Shown here one piece after another: positions 7,524 to 16,265 of a DNA stretch of 49,236 bases (the stretch's first letter is position 1; every line of letters begins with the position of its first letter). The stretch spans positions 1 through 49,236 of the forward strand of contig CAYNJC010000032.1 in NCBI GenBank assembly GCA_964397565.1, written 5' to 3'. The notes beneath the pieces are model-generated. The model searched no databases, was not told the DNA's origin, and was given only the letters and a program-made list of their open reading frames with translations. A program made the translations under genes and the position numbers. Source of the DNA: JAPLST01 sp964397565. GTDB taxonomy: Bacteria > Auribacterota > UBA3054 > JAPLST01.

Positions 7524-9065
7524 TTACTTCGCATTCGATTTTCCTTGTCCGCGGGGCTCATAGCGCGTGTTCCGGCCTTCACCCTGTCGCACCAACAGTG
7601 CCAGATCCACCAGTTCGCGCAGCAAACGGCTGGCCGTATCGTGTCCGAGATCCAAATTGTCAAGACACCAAGCGCGGGTGACGACTGCGCTTTTGGCTGC
7701 CTCGGCGAGTATGGCCTTGTGCTTCTTGGTCAGCTTCTCTTGCACACTGGGCGGCAGCGGCGACGTCAGTTCAGCGGTGCGCAGCCGATCCATGTTGTTG
7801 CCAGGCCCGTTCACTACGACGGTGAAGTAACCATCCCGAAACGCGAAGTCCGGCCCTGCCAAACCATGGTCAAGCATGGCCGCATGCATGCGGCGGATGC
7901 CGCTGCCGCGCTGTTCCATGAGATGCAGGTGCCCGAGATATTGCGCCAGCGTGGGGTTGCGAGAACAAGGCTCGTACTTGCCTTTCTGGAGTTTGCTGAT
8001 GGTCAATGGACGCAGCAGATCGCCCGGGCTCAGGATCTCGATGCGGTCGAAGAACACCTTCACGTATATGGGACGCGCTGCATCCTCGTAGTTGCGATGA
8101 GCGATTGCATTGACGATGGCTTCGCGCACGACTTCACGGGGGTACTCATCCAGCTTGATCCGTCGTATGCCGACGACGCGGATTGGGTGGCGCGTGTTGC
8201 GCATGACGAATTCGACGACCTGCTCAACGAGGGTTGGAGCCGGGCCGGACAGCGTTTCCTGATCCTTGGGATTGGGATCAGCTTCCGTGCCCGCATAGGC
8301 GTCAGCCAGAACACGGCACTGGGGGAAGTGGCTGGCGGGATTCTTGCCAAGGAACAGCAGACCGGAGGCCATCGCTTTGTAGACCAACCCCTTATGCTCT
8401 TTGCGCACCAGGCCTTTCTCGCGCAGCATGTTCAGCAGTGCGGAATGTGTTGCGTGATCCTTCTGCTCGAGTTCCTGAAGCGCCCAAAGCCACTGCCGTG
8501 CAACGTCGAGCGCGAGTTCGGTATCCTTCACATCCAGAACCTGCTGTTCAAACGGCGACGCGTTGCCGGATTCCTCGCTGTGAGCTGCGGCGCCCGCATC
8601 AATGTTGATGCCGAAGGATTCGTCCAAGATTCGCAGCAGACCGCGTGTGACTTCAGGCACCAAGTCAACCCGGTCATGGAACCGCCGATAGATATGACCG
8701 TCCGCCTTGATCTCCTCGAAGAAGGCTTGGGTGTCTTGCTTTCTTTCCGTGTCGTGATGGCCGCGCACGAAGATCAGCATCGGCATGCCACGCTGCATGG
8801 CGTAGCGGTATTCCTCATGGGTGGCCGACGTTGGCCGGGAGCTCGCTCCAGAGTATTCCCGATCGATCAGGAGGAGATAGATTTGGCAGGAGTTCAGGCA
8901 TGCTAAATAGGGCGTGGCCACCCGGCGACCTGAGAGCGGTTCTTTTTCGTAAAGAACGATGCTGCAAACTTGACTGAACGCTCGGTCACCGGAGACTGCA
9001 CCTGCAATCGACACGCGCTCGACTTCCAATTCCTTCTGAACCGAACTGATGAATACGCGCAGCAT
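7524..9065 (-). CDS. DUF4062 and GHKL-type ATPase fusion protein
   Basis: 513 residues from ATG at 9065, whose A overlaps the helicase stop (TGATG). The first 110 residues, starting MLRVFISSVQKELEVER and including EEYRYAMQRGMPMLIFV, match the DUF4062 pattern of stand-alone signalling and defence proteins. Residues near 205-260 resemble the linker of Schlafen AlbA_2-type ATP-binding proteins. Residues 314-326 (REAIVNAIAHRNY) and 383-393 (MEQRGSGIRRM) are the N-box and glycine box of a HATPase_c_4 GHKL ATPase. A winged-helix-like tail follows. DUF4062 is thought to be a TIR-related Rossmann-like domain; its activity here is unknown. The protein probably binds ATP and may sense or switch the system. 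Its place between helicase and methyltransferase suggests a core role. Confidence 0.75.
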   Translation of the reverse strand: MLRVFISSVQKELEVERVSIAGAVSGDRAFSQVCSIVLYEKEPLSGRRVATPYLACLNSCQIYLLLIDREYSGASSRPTSATHEEYRYAMQRGMPMLIFVRGHHDTERKQDTQAFFEEIKADGHIYRRFHDRVDLVPEVTRGLLRILDESFGINIDAGAAAHSEESGNASPFEQQVLDVKDTELALDVARQWLWALQELEQKDHATHSALLNMLREKGLVRKEHKGLVYKAMASGLLFLGKNPASHFPQCRVLADAYAGTEADPNPKDQETLSGPAPTLVEQVVEFVMRNTRHPIRVVGIRRIKLDEYPREVVREAIVNAIAHRNYEDAARPIYVKVFFDRIEILSPGDLLRPLTISKLQKGKYEPCSRNPTLAQYLGHLHLMEQRGSGIRRMHAAMLDHGLAGPDFAFRDGYFTVVVNGPGNNMDRLRTAELTSPLPPSVQEKLTKKHKAILAEAAKSAVVTRAWCLDNLDLGHDTASRLLRELVDLALLVRQGEGRNTRYEPRGQGKSNAK

Positions 9066-12000
9066 CAGGTGCCGCCCTCCTTGTCCTTGTTATCGGCAAG
9101 AATCCACGAAGACAGAATCACCTCGCGCGGCATATGCGCATGCTGCAACTGCTGGGCGCGGGTGGACTGGAAGAACAATGGAGAAATATCCCGTCGCAAG
9201 ATGCCGAGCACTTTCAGCGGCTCGATTTCCTTCTTCAGCGCCTCCGCGACCTTCTTGGTTGTCGGCTTGGGAAGGGCGCCATCCATCACGAGCTGCATGA
9301 CGTTGCCGATATACTCCTCGTCATCATCCGTAAAACCCTGGTACCGGCGAATCTCTTTCGCTTTGAGACGTTTCAGGATGTATGCCTCGTTGGCGCCGCC
9401 CTTCTGGTGCGCGCTGGCATCTTCGTTTTCCGGGCTGGTGGCCGCGGCAAAGGCGCTCTTGTTGCGATCCAGCAGGGCATAGAACTCAGGCGGGATGGCG
9501 TACCGCTGCTCGGCAAGGTCAGCGGGGCGCAAGACTTTGACCGTGGTGAGAAAGTCGAGTTCAACTGGGGCAGTCGTGCCGTGGGCGGCGAGGTAGAATT
9601 TGTCAAGCCGGCCTTGCCTGAAGTAGGTCAGCAAGGATGGGAAATGCTGGACAACGGCATCCGGTGCGGCGCACAATGTGCGCGATGACCTGGCTTTCTT
9701 TGGCAGGCGTTTGATGCGGGCGAAAAGATCGGGCTGTTGGTCGCGCACCGTGCGGATTTCCGTCAGGTATTCGAGCTCGCTTTCCTCGTTTTCGTCCTCG
9801 CCGGTGATGGTTTTCTTGCTGGTGAGCTTGGCAAACAGGTCGAACGACTTGACTTCCTCGCCCTCGGTCAGCAAGCGGGCGTCCGCACCGAGCATTTCGA
9901 TGAATGCGTGAATTTTGGCTTCCGCCGCCTCGCGCAGCTTGATGGCATCGTTGCCTTCTTCCGTGGGGAAAAAGTTGTAGGTGTGGATGGTGTCAAACTT
10001 CGTGTCCAAGCGATTGACGCGGCCAACGCGTTGAATCAGGCGGGTTGGGTTCCAAGGAATGTCGTAATTGATGACCACATTGGAGCGATGCAGGTTGACG
10101 CCTTCGGACAAGACTTCGGTGCTGACCAGGATGCGGTAGTTGTCGGCGGGTTTGAATGCATTGGCGTCGAAATTGGCGATGACATCGCGGTGCTCGGCCT
10201 CACTCGCATTGCCAAAGAACAGCAGCGTCTTGGGTTCCACTTCCTCGCGGATGCGGGTGGCCAGATAGGCGGCGGTTTCCTGCGACTCGGTGAAAATGAT
10301 GAGTTTGCCTTTCTTGAGATGCTGCTGCGTGCGCAGCACATCCCGGAAGGCCAGCCATTTGGGATCCCGCTCAATATTGGCCCACATCTTCTTGATGCGC
10401 TGCAAGGTGCGATAGTCCGCTTTGAGATGCAGCATGAAGTCGGCTGAGAAGTCTTTGGCGTTGAACCGCTCCGCCTTGTCCTGTTCCAAGAGGTTCTCAA
10501 TGCCCTCCTGATCATCTTGTTCGAGGAGCTCAAAGATTTTTCCAATATGCTTCTTGCTGATGTAGACGGTGCCTTTCTCGAACTCCGCAATGACACGGGC
10601 GTAGGAATGCGTGAAACGCTCCAGGCTCAGCCGGAACGCGTGGAAGCTGCTTTCCAGGCGCTTGACCATCAAGATCTTCATGAAGGTGGCGAGATTGCGC
10701 TGACCCTGCCGTTCGCGTTCATCCATTTTGCCTTCGTAGTAGACCAAAGGGGTGTAGCGGGCATAGGTGAACTCGGACGTCAGTAGTCGCAGCGTTTCGT
10801 TGAAGATTTCGTTTTCCTGCTTGTTGAGCTTGTAGAACAACGGGGCCGGGTCCTCGACCTCGGGAAACTTCAAGCCCTGCTGTTGCATATCCGCGCCGTA
10901 GTACTTCGCAATTTCGGTGCGGGTGCGCCGGACCATGAGGAACTTGAGCAGCTTCTCGCGGGTCTCTTTGGCATTCGCTTGAATGGTTTGGAAGTACAGC
11001 TCGCGGTCAGCCTGCCGATCAAGCCCCTTGAGCTTGGCCTCCAGACCGGTGAAGAATGCTTCAAGGTTGCGTAGGTTCGGGATAGTGCTGGCCTTGCCCG
11101 CTTGGAACAGCTTGACCTGGCTGAGAATATCGCGCGGCGTGTTGTTCAAGGGCGTGGCGGAAACAAGGATGACTCTCTTACCCCGGCAGATCTGGGCAAG
11201 CATTTCATAGCTCTGGGTCGTCTCCGTGCGGAACCGATGCGACTCATCAATAAAGACGTTCCTGTATTTGGAGATGTCGCGTCCGAGGAGGTCATCCAGC
11301 TTGCCAATGGACTCAAAATCCGTTTGGCGCACTTGGAAGTCGCTAAAGACATTCGGCCAGGAACCGCGCTTCTCACGATCAAGGAGATGCGGCGGCGCAA
11401 TCACCAGGTGCCGGCCGTCAAGCTGCTGGGCCAGCAATGCGGCCATGTACGTTTTCCCAAGGCCAACGACATCCGCGAGAAAAACGCCGTCATATTCATC
11501 CAGTACCTTGCGGGCATTCAGCACCGCCTCTTCCTGGTATTTCAACTTCATGAATCCCGCGGGGACATACATGTCTGCAAGTTCGGCGGGGCGGCTCAAC
11601 TCGTTCCTGAAATATTCGTAGAGAAACTTCAGGTAAAGCTCATAGGGCGTGAAGCTGGCGAAAGGTGATTTGTTGACGACGGTATCTTCGTAGGGCTGCG
11701 AGACGTCCACGGCTACTGCCCACAGTTCGTTGAACTTGGCGATGGCAAAGTCATAATCAGCGCGGGTCTTCAACTCGACATTGAACTCGAGATTGTCCTG
11801 GAGCCCGGCTTGGCTGAAGTTGCTTGAACCGGTAATGACGCGCCCTTTGTCGCGGTCTCCCTCGGCGAACGTCATGATGTAGACCTTCGCATGCAGGTTT
11901 TCGGTTGGATAGGCTCTGATTTCCAACTTTCCTGACCGAATCCACTCGATGAATTTGTGAACGCCGGTTTCGATCTCGTTGCTGTCGGCTGATTTGTCGA

Positions 12001-12301
12001 GTTCGCTGAGCACGTCCTTGGCGACTTGTTCCTTCGACGCTGCGTGTGACGCGAACGCCAGTTCACCCTTTTCTTTGGCCTGCTGCAGAAGCTCGTATGC
12101 CGCACGGTCGGTCTGCAGTCCGACCAGAATGCGAATCTTCTCGACATGCTCCAAGGCGGCATAGAGTCTGTAGAAACCACTGATGAAGAAATAGCCGACG
12201 AGGCAGTCGAAAAATCGCGTGTCTTTGCCGAGCAAGATCGCAAAACGATCGCGCAATGATTGACCGGCTTCGTTCGTTATGAACGTCAGGTCGCTTGACA
12301 T
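9065..12301 (-). CDS. SNF2-type helicase with N-terminal PLD nuclease-like domain
   Basis: 1078 residues. The start at 12301 is preferred over one five codons upstream (12316) because GAGGAAG lies seven bases before it. Residues 1-200 form a phospholipase-D-like domain: LHAKVYIM (H137, K139) and GSSNFSQAGL (158-167). Helicase motifs follow: Walker A VGLGKTYM (279-286), DESH (352-355), SATPLNN (381-387) and a C-terminal RVGRVNRLD. Such PLD-helicases sit in several anti-phage systems, where the PLD part may cut DNA and the motor translocates. Dependence on the neighbouring methyltransferase for self/non-self discrimination is an inference. It is the first gene of the operon. The stop TGA overlaps the next ATG by one base. 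Confidence 0.88.
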   Translation of the reverse strand: MSSDLTFITNEAGQSLRDRFAILLGKDTRFFDCLVGYFFISGFYRLYAALEHVEKIRILVGLQTDRAAYELLQQAKEKGELAFASHAASKEQVAKDVLSELDKSADSNEIETGVHKFIEWIRSGKLEIRAYPTENLHAKVYIMTFAEGDRDKGRVITGSSNFSQAGLQDNLEFNVELKTRADYDFAIAKFNELWAVAVDVSQPYEDTVVNKSPFASFTPYELYLKFLYEYFRNELSRPAELADMYVPAGFMKLKYQEEAVLNARKVLDEYDGVFLADVVGLGKTYMAALLAQQLDGRHLVIAPPHLLDREKRGSWPNVFSDFQVRQTDFESIGKLDDLLGRDISKYRNVFIDESHRFRTETTQSYEMLAQICRGKRVILVSATPLNNTPRDILSQVKLFQAGKASTIPNLRNLEAFFTGLEAKLKGLDRQADRELYFQTIQANAKETREKLLKFLMVRRTRTEIAKYYGADMQQQGLKFPEVEDPAPLFYKLNKQENEIFNETLRLLTSEFTYARYTPLVYYEGKMDERERQGQRNLATFMKILMVKRLESSFHAFRLSLERFTHSYARVIAEFEKGTVYISKKHIGKIFELLEQDDQEGIENLLEQDKAERFNAKDFSADFMLHLKADYRTLQRIKKMWANIERDPKWLAFRDVLRTQQHLKKGKLIIFTESQETAAYLATRIREEVEPKTLLFFGNASEAEHRDVIANFDANAFKPADNYRILVSTEVLSEGVNLHRSNVVINYDIPWNPTRLIQRVGRVNRLDTKFDTIHTYNFFPTEEGNDAIKLREAAEAKIHAFIEMLGADARLLTEGEEVKSFDLFAKLTSKKTITGEDENEESELEYLTEIRTVRDQQPDLFARIKRLPKKARSSRTLCAAPDAVVQHFPSLLTYFRQGRLDKFYLAAHGTTAPVELDFLTTVKVLRPADLAEQRYAIPPEFYALLDRNKSAFAAATSPENEDASAHQKGGANEAYILKRLKAKEIRRYQGFTDDDEEYIGNVMQLVMDGALPKPTTKKVAEALKKEIEPLKVLGILRRDISPLFFQSTRAQQLQHAHMPREVILSSWILADNKDKEGGT

Positions 12302-12406
12302 AGTTGACTTCCTCAATGCCTAATGGTACAAATCAAGTATATCGTGCAGAGCACACCGATTGCCACGCCCAGTCACTTGGTGCTCCACGCTGCTTTACCT
12401 GTGAAG

Positions 12407-12435
12407 ATTCTACCACAAAGCCACTGGAAGTGCAA
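12407..12435 (-). promoter_or_regulatory. promoter of the defence-like operon
   Basis: On the minus strand, TTGCAC (12430-12435) and TAGAAT (12407-12412) are separated by exactly 17 bp, and TGG precedes the -10 as an extended element. Transcription would start near 12400, giving a leader of about 100 nt before the helicase ATG at 12301. Confidence 0.6.
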
Positions 12436-12453
12436 AGGAGAGCTAACTGAATT

Positions 12454-12499
12454 TCTTTGCGTGCAAAGAGAATTCTCCTTCAAACGACAAAAAATGTCG
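12454..12499. promoter_or_regulatory. palindromes between the divergent promoters
   Basis: TCTTTGCGTGCAAAGA (12454-12469) is a perfect 16-bp palindrome. It abuts the palindrome GAGAATTCTC (12468-12477), and CGACA..TGTCG (12485-12499) forms a further hairpin. They lie upstream of the helicase promoter and just before the epimerase -10 box, so they may be operator sites. No regulator gene is adjacent. Confidence 0.35.
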
Positions 12500-12537
12500 A
12501 TTGAAAAAGACGGCTATGTTCTTTTGCCGCATTGTTG

Positions 12538-12543
12538 TATAAT
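12538..12543 (+). promoter_or_regulatory. -10 box of the epimerase gene
   Basis: A perfect TATAAT lies 23 bp before the epimerase ATG. No good -35 is visible at the right distance. GGAGGA at 12546-12551 would serve as ribosome binding site but is 15 nt from the ATG. Confidence 0.4.
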
Positions 12544-12566
12544 ATGGAGGACACACACGACACCTA

Positions 12567-13526
12567 ATGAATATACTTCTGACAGGCGGGGCGGGCTTCA
12601 TCGGGTCACACACGGCGCGGGCGCTGTTACGGCGCGGCGATACGGTGACCATTATTGATGATTTCAACGATTATTATGCGCCGCGCGTCAAGCGGCACAA
12701 TATCGAGCAGACCCTCGCGGTCGGGCCGTGCACCGTGCAGGAAGGCGACATCCGCGATCTCGCGTTTCTGCGCACGGTGCTGCAGGGCGCGCAGTTCGAT
12801 GCCGTCTGCCACCTGGCGGCACGCGCCGGCGTGCGGCCGAGCATCGCCCAGCCATTTCTCTATGAGCAAGTGAATGTGCTCGGCACCTTGCATTTGCTGC
12901 AACTGGCCGTCGAGCATAACGTTCCGCAGTTCGTCTATGCCTCGTCCTCATCGGTGTATGGCAACCTGCCGACCGCGCCGTTTCGCGAGGACATGCAGCT
13001 GGATCAGCCGATCAGCCCGTATGCGGCGACCAAGAAAGCGTGCGAATTGCTGGCGCATACCTATCATCATTTGTACGGATTGCGCTGTATTGGCCTGCGC
13101 TTTTTCACGGTCTACGGCCCGGCTGGCCGGCCCGACATGGCCCCGTTCATTTTCACGCGCAACCTGCTCGAGGGCCGGCCGATTCAACAGTTCGGCGATG
13201 GCAGCAGCTTGCGCGATTACACCTATATTGATGATATTGTCGCCGGCATTCTGGCGGCGCTGGATTGTGCGTATGCCAGCGAGGTATTCAATCTGGGGAA
13301 TTGCCGGCCGATCCGCCTGGATGCATTTATCCGCCACATCGCCGCCGCGGTCGGCGTCGAACCGGTTATCGAGCGGCAGCCGATGCAGCCGGGCGATGTG
13401 CAGATGACTTGCGCCGACACGGCAAAAGCGCAGACGATGCTGGGTTTCAAGGCCGCTGTCCCGTTTGAACAAGGCATCCGTCAATTTGTGGCATGGTATC
13501 GTGCGCATGCGCATCTGTATCGTTAG
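12567..13526 (+). CDS. NAD-dependent nucleotide-sugar epimerase (UDP-glucuronate 4-epimerase-like)
   Basis: 319 residues, a usual length for extended short-chain dehydrogenases. The NAD-binding motif TGGAGFIGSHTARALL is at the N-terminus, SSSVYG holds the catalytic serine and SPYAATKKA carries the YxxxK pair. The segment DFNDYYAPRVKRHNIE is typical of UDP-glucuronate 4-epimerases, which make UDP-galacturonate for surface polysaccharide. A UDP-glucose 4-epimerase is the alternative. The start follows directly from the family N-terminus. It is the first gene of a plus-strand run and its end overlaps the lipoprotein gene by 20 bp. Confidence 0.82.
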   Translation: MNILLTGGAGFIGSHTARALLRRGDTVTIIDDFNDYYAPRVKRHNIEQTLAVGPCTVQEGDIRDLAFLRTVLQGAQFDAVCHLAARAGVRPSIAQPFLYEQVNVLGTLHLLQLAVEHNVPQFVYASSSSVYGNLPTAPFREDMQLDQPISPYAATKKACELLAHTYHHLYGLRCIGLRFFTVYGPAGRPDMAPFIFTRNLLEGRPIQQFGDGSSLRDYTYIDDIVAGILAALDCAYASEVFNLGNCRPIRLDAFIRHIAAAVGVEPVIERQPMQPGDVQMTCADTAKAQTMLGFKAAVPFEQGIRQFVAWYRAHAHLYR

Positions 13527-14898
13527 AATAGTGCTGCTGGCGACGCTGGCGTGGTTGGCCGTGAGCGCCTGCACCACCTTGCAGACCACCTTGGGGAACG
13601 GCGAGACGGTCGCGCTGAATCAGCCGCTGTGGCAGGAGGGCTGGAGCGGCTGGACGCCGGCACAACCGGCCTTTGCACAAGACGAGCCGCGCGTGAACCG
13701 GAATGTCATGGGCACGGCAATGCGGGTGGCTGGCCTGGACTTTGCGGAAGGTGTGGGTGTGGCCGGGGATGCCCTGCTGGTCTATGATGTGGCCGGCACT
13801 GCGGAATCGTTTGACATGCTGGTCGGCGTGGATGACGCGTCAACGAATGCGCGCGATGTGGCGCGGATCAGTGTAGCCGTGGATGGGCGTGAGCGTTGGG
13901 CGGAGGAACGCGTGCGCGGCCAAGTGCCGGCGCACTGCACGGTCGCGTTGACCGACGCGCATCAACTGCGCATTCGCATCACGGCGCCGACCAATGTGTA
14001 CACCGATCTGGCACTGGCGCGCGTGGCTGGCACGGCGGGCTTGCGCGACGCGATGCTGCAGGCGCGCAGTGACATGCAGGACTTTGTGTTCCAGCCGCAG
14101 CGCGCCTTGGGCGGCGTGGCGTGCCTGCGCAACGGCAGTGTCATCTATCCGGTACAACACAAGCAGTATGGCGCGTGCATTGGCCTGAGCAATGCGCAGC
14201 TCGCGGTGGTGATCGCGCCAAATCACGCCGCGCGCATCATTGCCGTGTCGTATGCCACCACGGATGTGAGTGCCATTGCGGATATGCGCGTGTCGCTGCA
14301 TCCGATTGAGCGCACGATCAAACGACCGCCACTGCCGTCGGCAGACGACACGCCCTGGCAATGGCGGTTTGAATCAAACGGCACGCTGCGCTTTCTTTCG
14401 CCGCCGGACTATGTGCACGGCGTGCGCTGGTCGAAGACGGTATTCTTGTTGAGCGATCTGCCGGCCGCGCGGGTGACGACGATGTGCAGAAACTGTGTGC
14501 AGCACGACATATCGTGGAGTATCGGCACGGATGTGGCCGGCGCGCCCGGCGCGCGCATGGTTGCCGAAAACGCGCAATCGCGCGCCGCGATTGTCGCGCC
14601 GGGCGCGGCGCTATGGGTTTGTGCAGCCGAGCCGGCGCGCGGCTATTTTCCGTATGGCGGCCGGCGTGTGCTGCTGCCGACCAATACCGCGCCGGCGCGC
14701 GTCACGCTGCTCAGCGAGATCACCGCGCTGGAGCCGGGCCGGCATCTGGCGCAAGTGGTATACCTGCTGCCGCAGCGGCCCGGCACCGAACCGTTCTCGT
14801 TTGATGCGTGCGCGCCAGTGTATACGGCAGTAACGAATCGCTGCGCGCGCTTCCGCGAACTGCCGGCCGAGCCGACGGGCAGGACAATTCGATGGTGA
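13507..14898 (+). CDS. NPCBM-domain lipoprotein
   Basis: 463 residues. The ATG at 13507 was chosen because it gives a clean lipoprotein signal, MRICIVRIVLLATLAWLAVS, followed by AC at the cleavage site. An upstream in-frame ATG would place 14 odd residues before it. Residues about 40-180 (NRNVMGTAMRVAGL, then FDMLVGVDDAS) match the NPCBM/NEW2 galactose-binding-like fold. This domain occurs in carbohydrate-active and surface proteins of PVC bacteria. The remaining 280 residues look beta-rich and are unknown to me. It should sit in the outer or inner membrane facing the periplasm. The 20-bp overlap with the epimerase suggests co-expression. Confidence 0.7.
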   Translation: MRICIVRIVLLATLAWLAVSACTTLQTTLGNGETVALNQPLWQEGWSGWTPAQPAFAQDEPRVNRNVMGTAMRVAGLDFAEGVGVAGDALLVYDVAGTAESFDMLVGVDDASTNARDVARISVAVDGRERWAEERVRGQVPAHCTVALTDAHQLRIRITAPTNVYTDLALARVAGTAGLRDAMLQARSDMQDFVFQPQRALGGVACLRNGSVIYPVQHKQYGACIGLSNAQLAVVIAPNHAARIIAVSYATTDVSAIADMRVSLHPIERTIKRPPLPSADDTPWQWRFESNGTLRFLSPPDYVHGVRWSKTVFLLSDLPAARVTTMCRNCVQHDISWSIGTDVAGAPGARMVAENAQSRAAIVAPGAALWVCAAEPARGYFPYGGRRVLLPTNTAPARVTLLSEITALEPGRHLAQVVYLLPQRPGTEPFSFDACAPVYTAVTNRCARFRELPAEPTGRTIRW

Positions 14899-14929
14899 AT
14901 GATGATCCCGCCGTTGGCGGGACTCCAAG
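14895..14929. repeat. palindromic repeat before amrS
   Basis: The run TGAATGATGATCCCGCC, then GTTGGCGGGACTCCAAG, contains the TCCCGCC/GGCGGGA palindrome. Its flanks match the reverse complement of 37765-37795. It lies between the lipoprotein stop and the radical SAM start. Confidence 0.55.
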
Positions 14930-14939
14930 CAGATGATGA

Positions 14940-15956
14940 ATGATGAAGGCAGCATTCTGGCATACCACAGAAGGCGGCACGGTCCAGTGCGACCTGTGTC
15001 CGCACGGCTGTGTGATCCAACCGGGCACGCGCGGCATCTGCGGCGTGCGCGAGAATCAGGCCGGCACGCTGGTCAGCTTGAATTATTGCGTGGCCAGCAG
15101 TTGCGGCATGGACCCGATCGAGAAGAAGCCGCTGTATCACTTTTTCCCCGGCAGTCGGATTTTGAGTGTCGGTACGTTTGGCTGCAATCTTGCCTGCCAA
15201 TGCTGCCAGAACTATCAGATTGCCAAAGCGTTTTCCGCGGCGCAAGTAGGCAGACCTAACATCACCACGGCGGCGTTGCTGGCCGAACTGCCGACGAGGC
15301 CCACGGCGGCCGAGTTGCAGGCCTGTTGTGGGATTGCCTACACCTATAACGAGCCGAGTGTCTGGTTTGAAACCGTGCGCGAAGTGACGCAGGCCGTGCG
15401 TGCGCGCGGCTTGAAAAATGTGCTGGTGACGAACGGCTACATCTGTGCCGCGCCGCTGGCCGAACTGCTCGAGTGTGTGGACGCGCTGAACATTGATCTG
15501 AAGGCATTCAGCGAGCAGGTCTACAAAACGCACTGCGGCGGGACATTGGCGCCGGTGTTGGCGACCATCGAGACTGCGGCGGCGCGCGCACATGTGGAAC
15601 TGACGGTGTTGATCGTGCCCGGGGTCAACGACGATGACGCGCAATTGCGGGCGATGCGCGACTGGATCTGTGCGCAGTGCGGGCCGCGCACGCCGGTGCA
15701 TCTATCGCGCTATTTTCCGATGCACCGGATGACCACGCCGGCCACGCCGGCGGCCACGCTGGCGCGCGCCCATGCGCTCATGCGCGAGAAACTCGCCTAT
15801 GTGTATGTCGGCAATACCGGCGAGGAGCAAGACACGCACTGCGCCGACTGCGGCACGCTGGTCATTCAACGGCGTGGCTATCACACGCGCGCGGTGGGTT
15901 TGCGGGTGGACGGCGCCTGCGCGCAGTGCGGCGCGCACGTGGCAGTTGTGAAATGA
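14940..15956 (+). CDS. amrS: AmmeMemoRadiSam system radical SAM enzyme
   Basis: 338 residues. The N-terminus has CDLCPHGC and GICGVREN, and the radical SAM cluster motif is CNLACQCC (C-x3-C-x2-C), followed by YTYNEPSVW and a GVNDD segment of the AmrS family. The C-terminus carries two CxxC pairs (CADC and CAQC) that look like a zinc ribbon, an addition seen in some relatives. AmrS works with AmrA (a MEMO1/AMMECR1-domain protein) on an unestablished substrate. No amrA is present in this window. Two ATGs stand side by side at 14940 and 14943 and either may be used. It is probably a cytoplasmic, oxygen-sensitive enzyme, which would suit a partly anaerobic host. Confidence 0.85.
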   Translation: MMKAAFWHTTEGGTVQCDLCPHGCVIQPGTRGICGVRENQAGTLVSLNYCVASSCGMDPIEKKPLYHFFPGSRILSVGTFGCNLACQCCQNYQIAKAFSAAQVGRPNITTAALLAELPTRPTAAELQACCGIAYTYNEPSVWFETVREVTQAVRARGLKNVLVTNGYICAAPLAELLECVDALNIDLKAFSEQVYKTHCGGTLAPVLATIETAAARAHVELTVLIVPGVNDDDAQLRAMRDWICAQCGPRTPVHLSRYFPMHRMTTPATPAATLARAHALMREKLAYVYVGNTGEEQDTHCADCGTLVIQRRGYHTRAVGLRVDGACAQCGAHVAVVK

Positions 15957-16167
15957 GTTTGTTGATTGGGTTTACTACCGTAAGAACTGGCAGTATATTG
16001 CTGGATTTCTGCTGTTTTTCGCGGCAATGTTGATTTTGTTCATCGTGTCGGGCTGGTACGGAAAAATCATTGTTGTGTGTGCTACCATGGGCGACTTATT
16101 GATGCGCGATGCTGTATGCGAGCACTATTGTGCGCTGGTAAATAGAGAAAGAAAACGCTTGTCTTAA
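15952..16167 (+). CDS. small membrane protein frame without a clear start
   Basis: A 71-codon open frame overlaps the amrS end in another register. It reads EFVDWVYYRKNWQYIAGF, then FLLFFAAMLILFIVSGW, and ends at TAA 16165-16167 with a basic tail VNRERKRLS. One hydrophobic segment of about 20 residues is flanked by a basic N-side, which looks like a real single-pass membrane protein. There is no ATG, GTG or TTG at the expected beginning, and the nearest ATG is within the membrane segment. It may be the 3' part of a gene lost at its start, or a frame joined to amrS by a frameshift. Base use is more AT-rich than its neighbours. Confidence 0.35.
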   Translation, partial: NEFVDWVYYRKNWQYIAGFLLFFAAMLILFIVSGWYGKIIVVCATMGDLLMRDAVCEHYCALVNRERKRLS

Positions 16168-16187
16168 AAACGCGGCGGGCCGCCGCG
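16164..16187 (-). terminator. intrinsic terminator of the purM-trpEG-transporter operon
   Basis: CGCGGCGGGCCGCCGCG at 16171-16187 is a perfect palindrome with 8-bp arms. Read on the minus strand it is followed by TTTTTAAG, the pattern of a rho-independent terminator. It lies about 180 bp past the transporter stop at 16365. Confidence 0.55.
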
Positions 16188-16207
16188 TCTACGGCAGAGG
16201 CAGCAGC

Positions 16208-16232
16208 ATTCGCGACACGGAGGCCGCTCCCA
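16208..16232. repeat. CGCGACACGGAGGCCGCTCC repeat fragment
   Basis: The run TTCGCGACACGGAGGCCGCT matches TTCGCGGCACGGAGGCCGCT at 36838-36857 with one difference, and partly 36927-36943. It is a dispersed intergenic sequence of unknown role. Confidence 0.45.
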
Positions 16233-16265
16233 TTATTTGCATTCAGAGACGCCCACGACATTGTG

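Noticed and set aside
7413..8906. 497-codon plus-strand frame opposite the DUF4062 gene
   Set aside because: It is a shadow of the clear DUF4062-ATPase fusion; no recognisable family.
4057..12301. BREX or DISARM assignment of the operon
   Set aside because: BrxA, BrxB, PglZ, BrxL and the DrmA/DrmB-type genes are absent; only the methyltransferase and PLD-helicase classes are shared.
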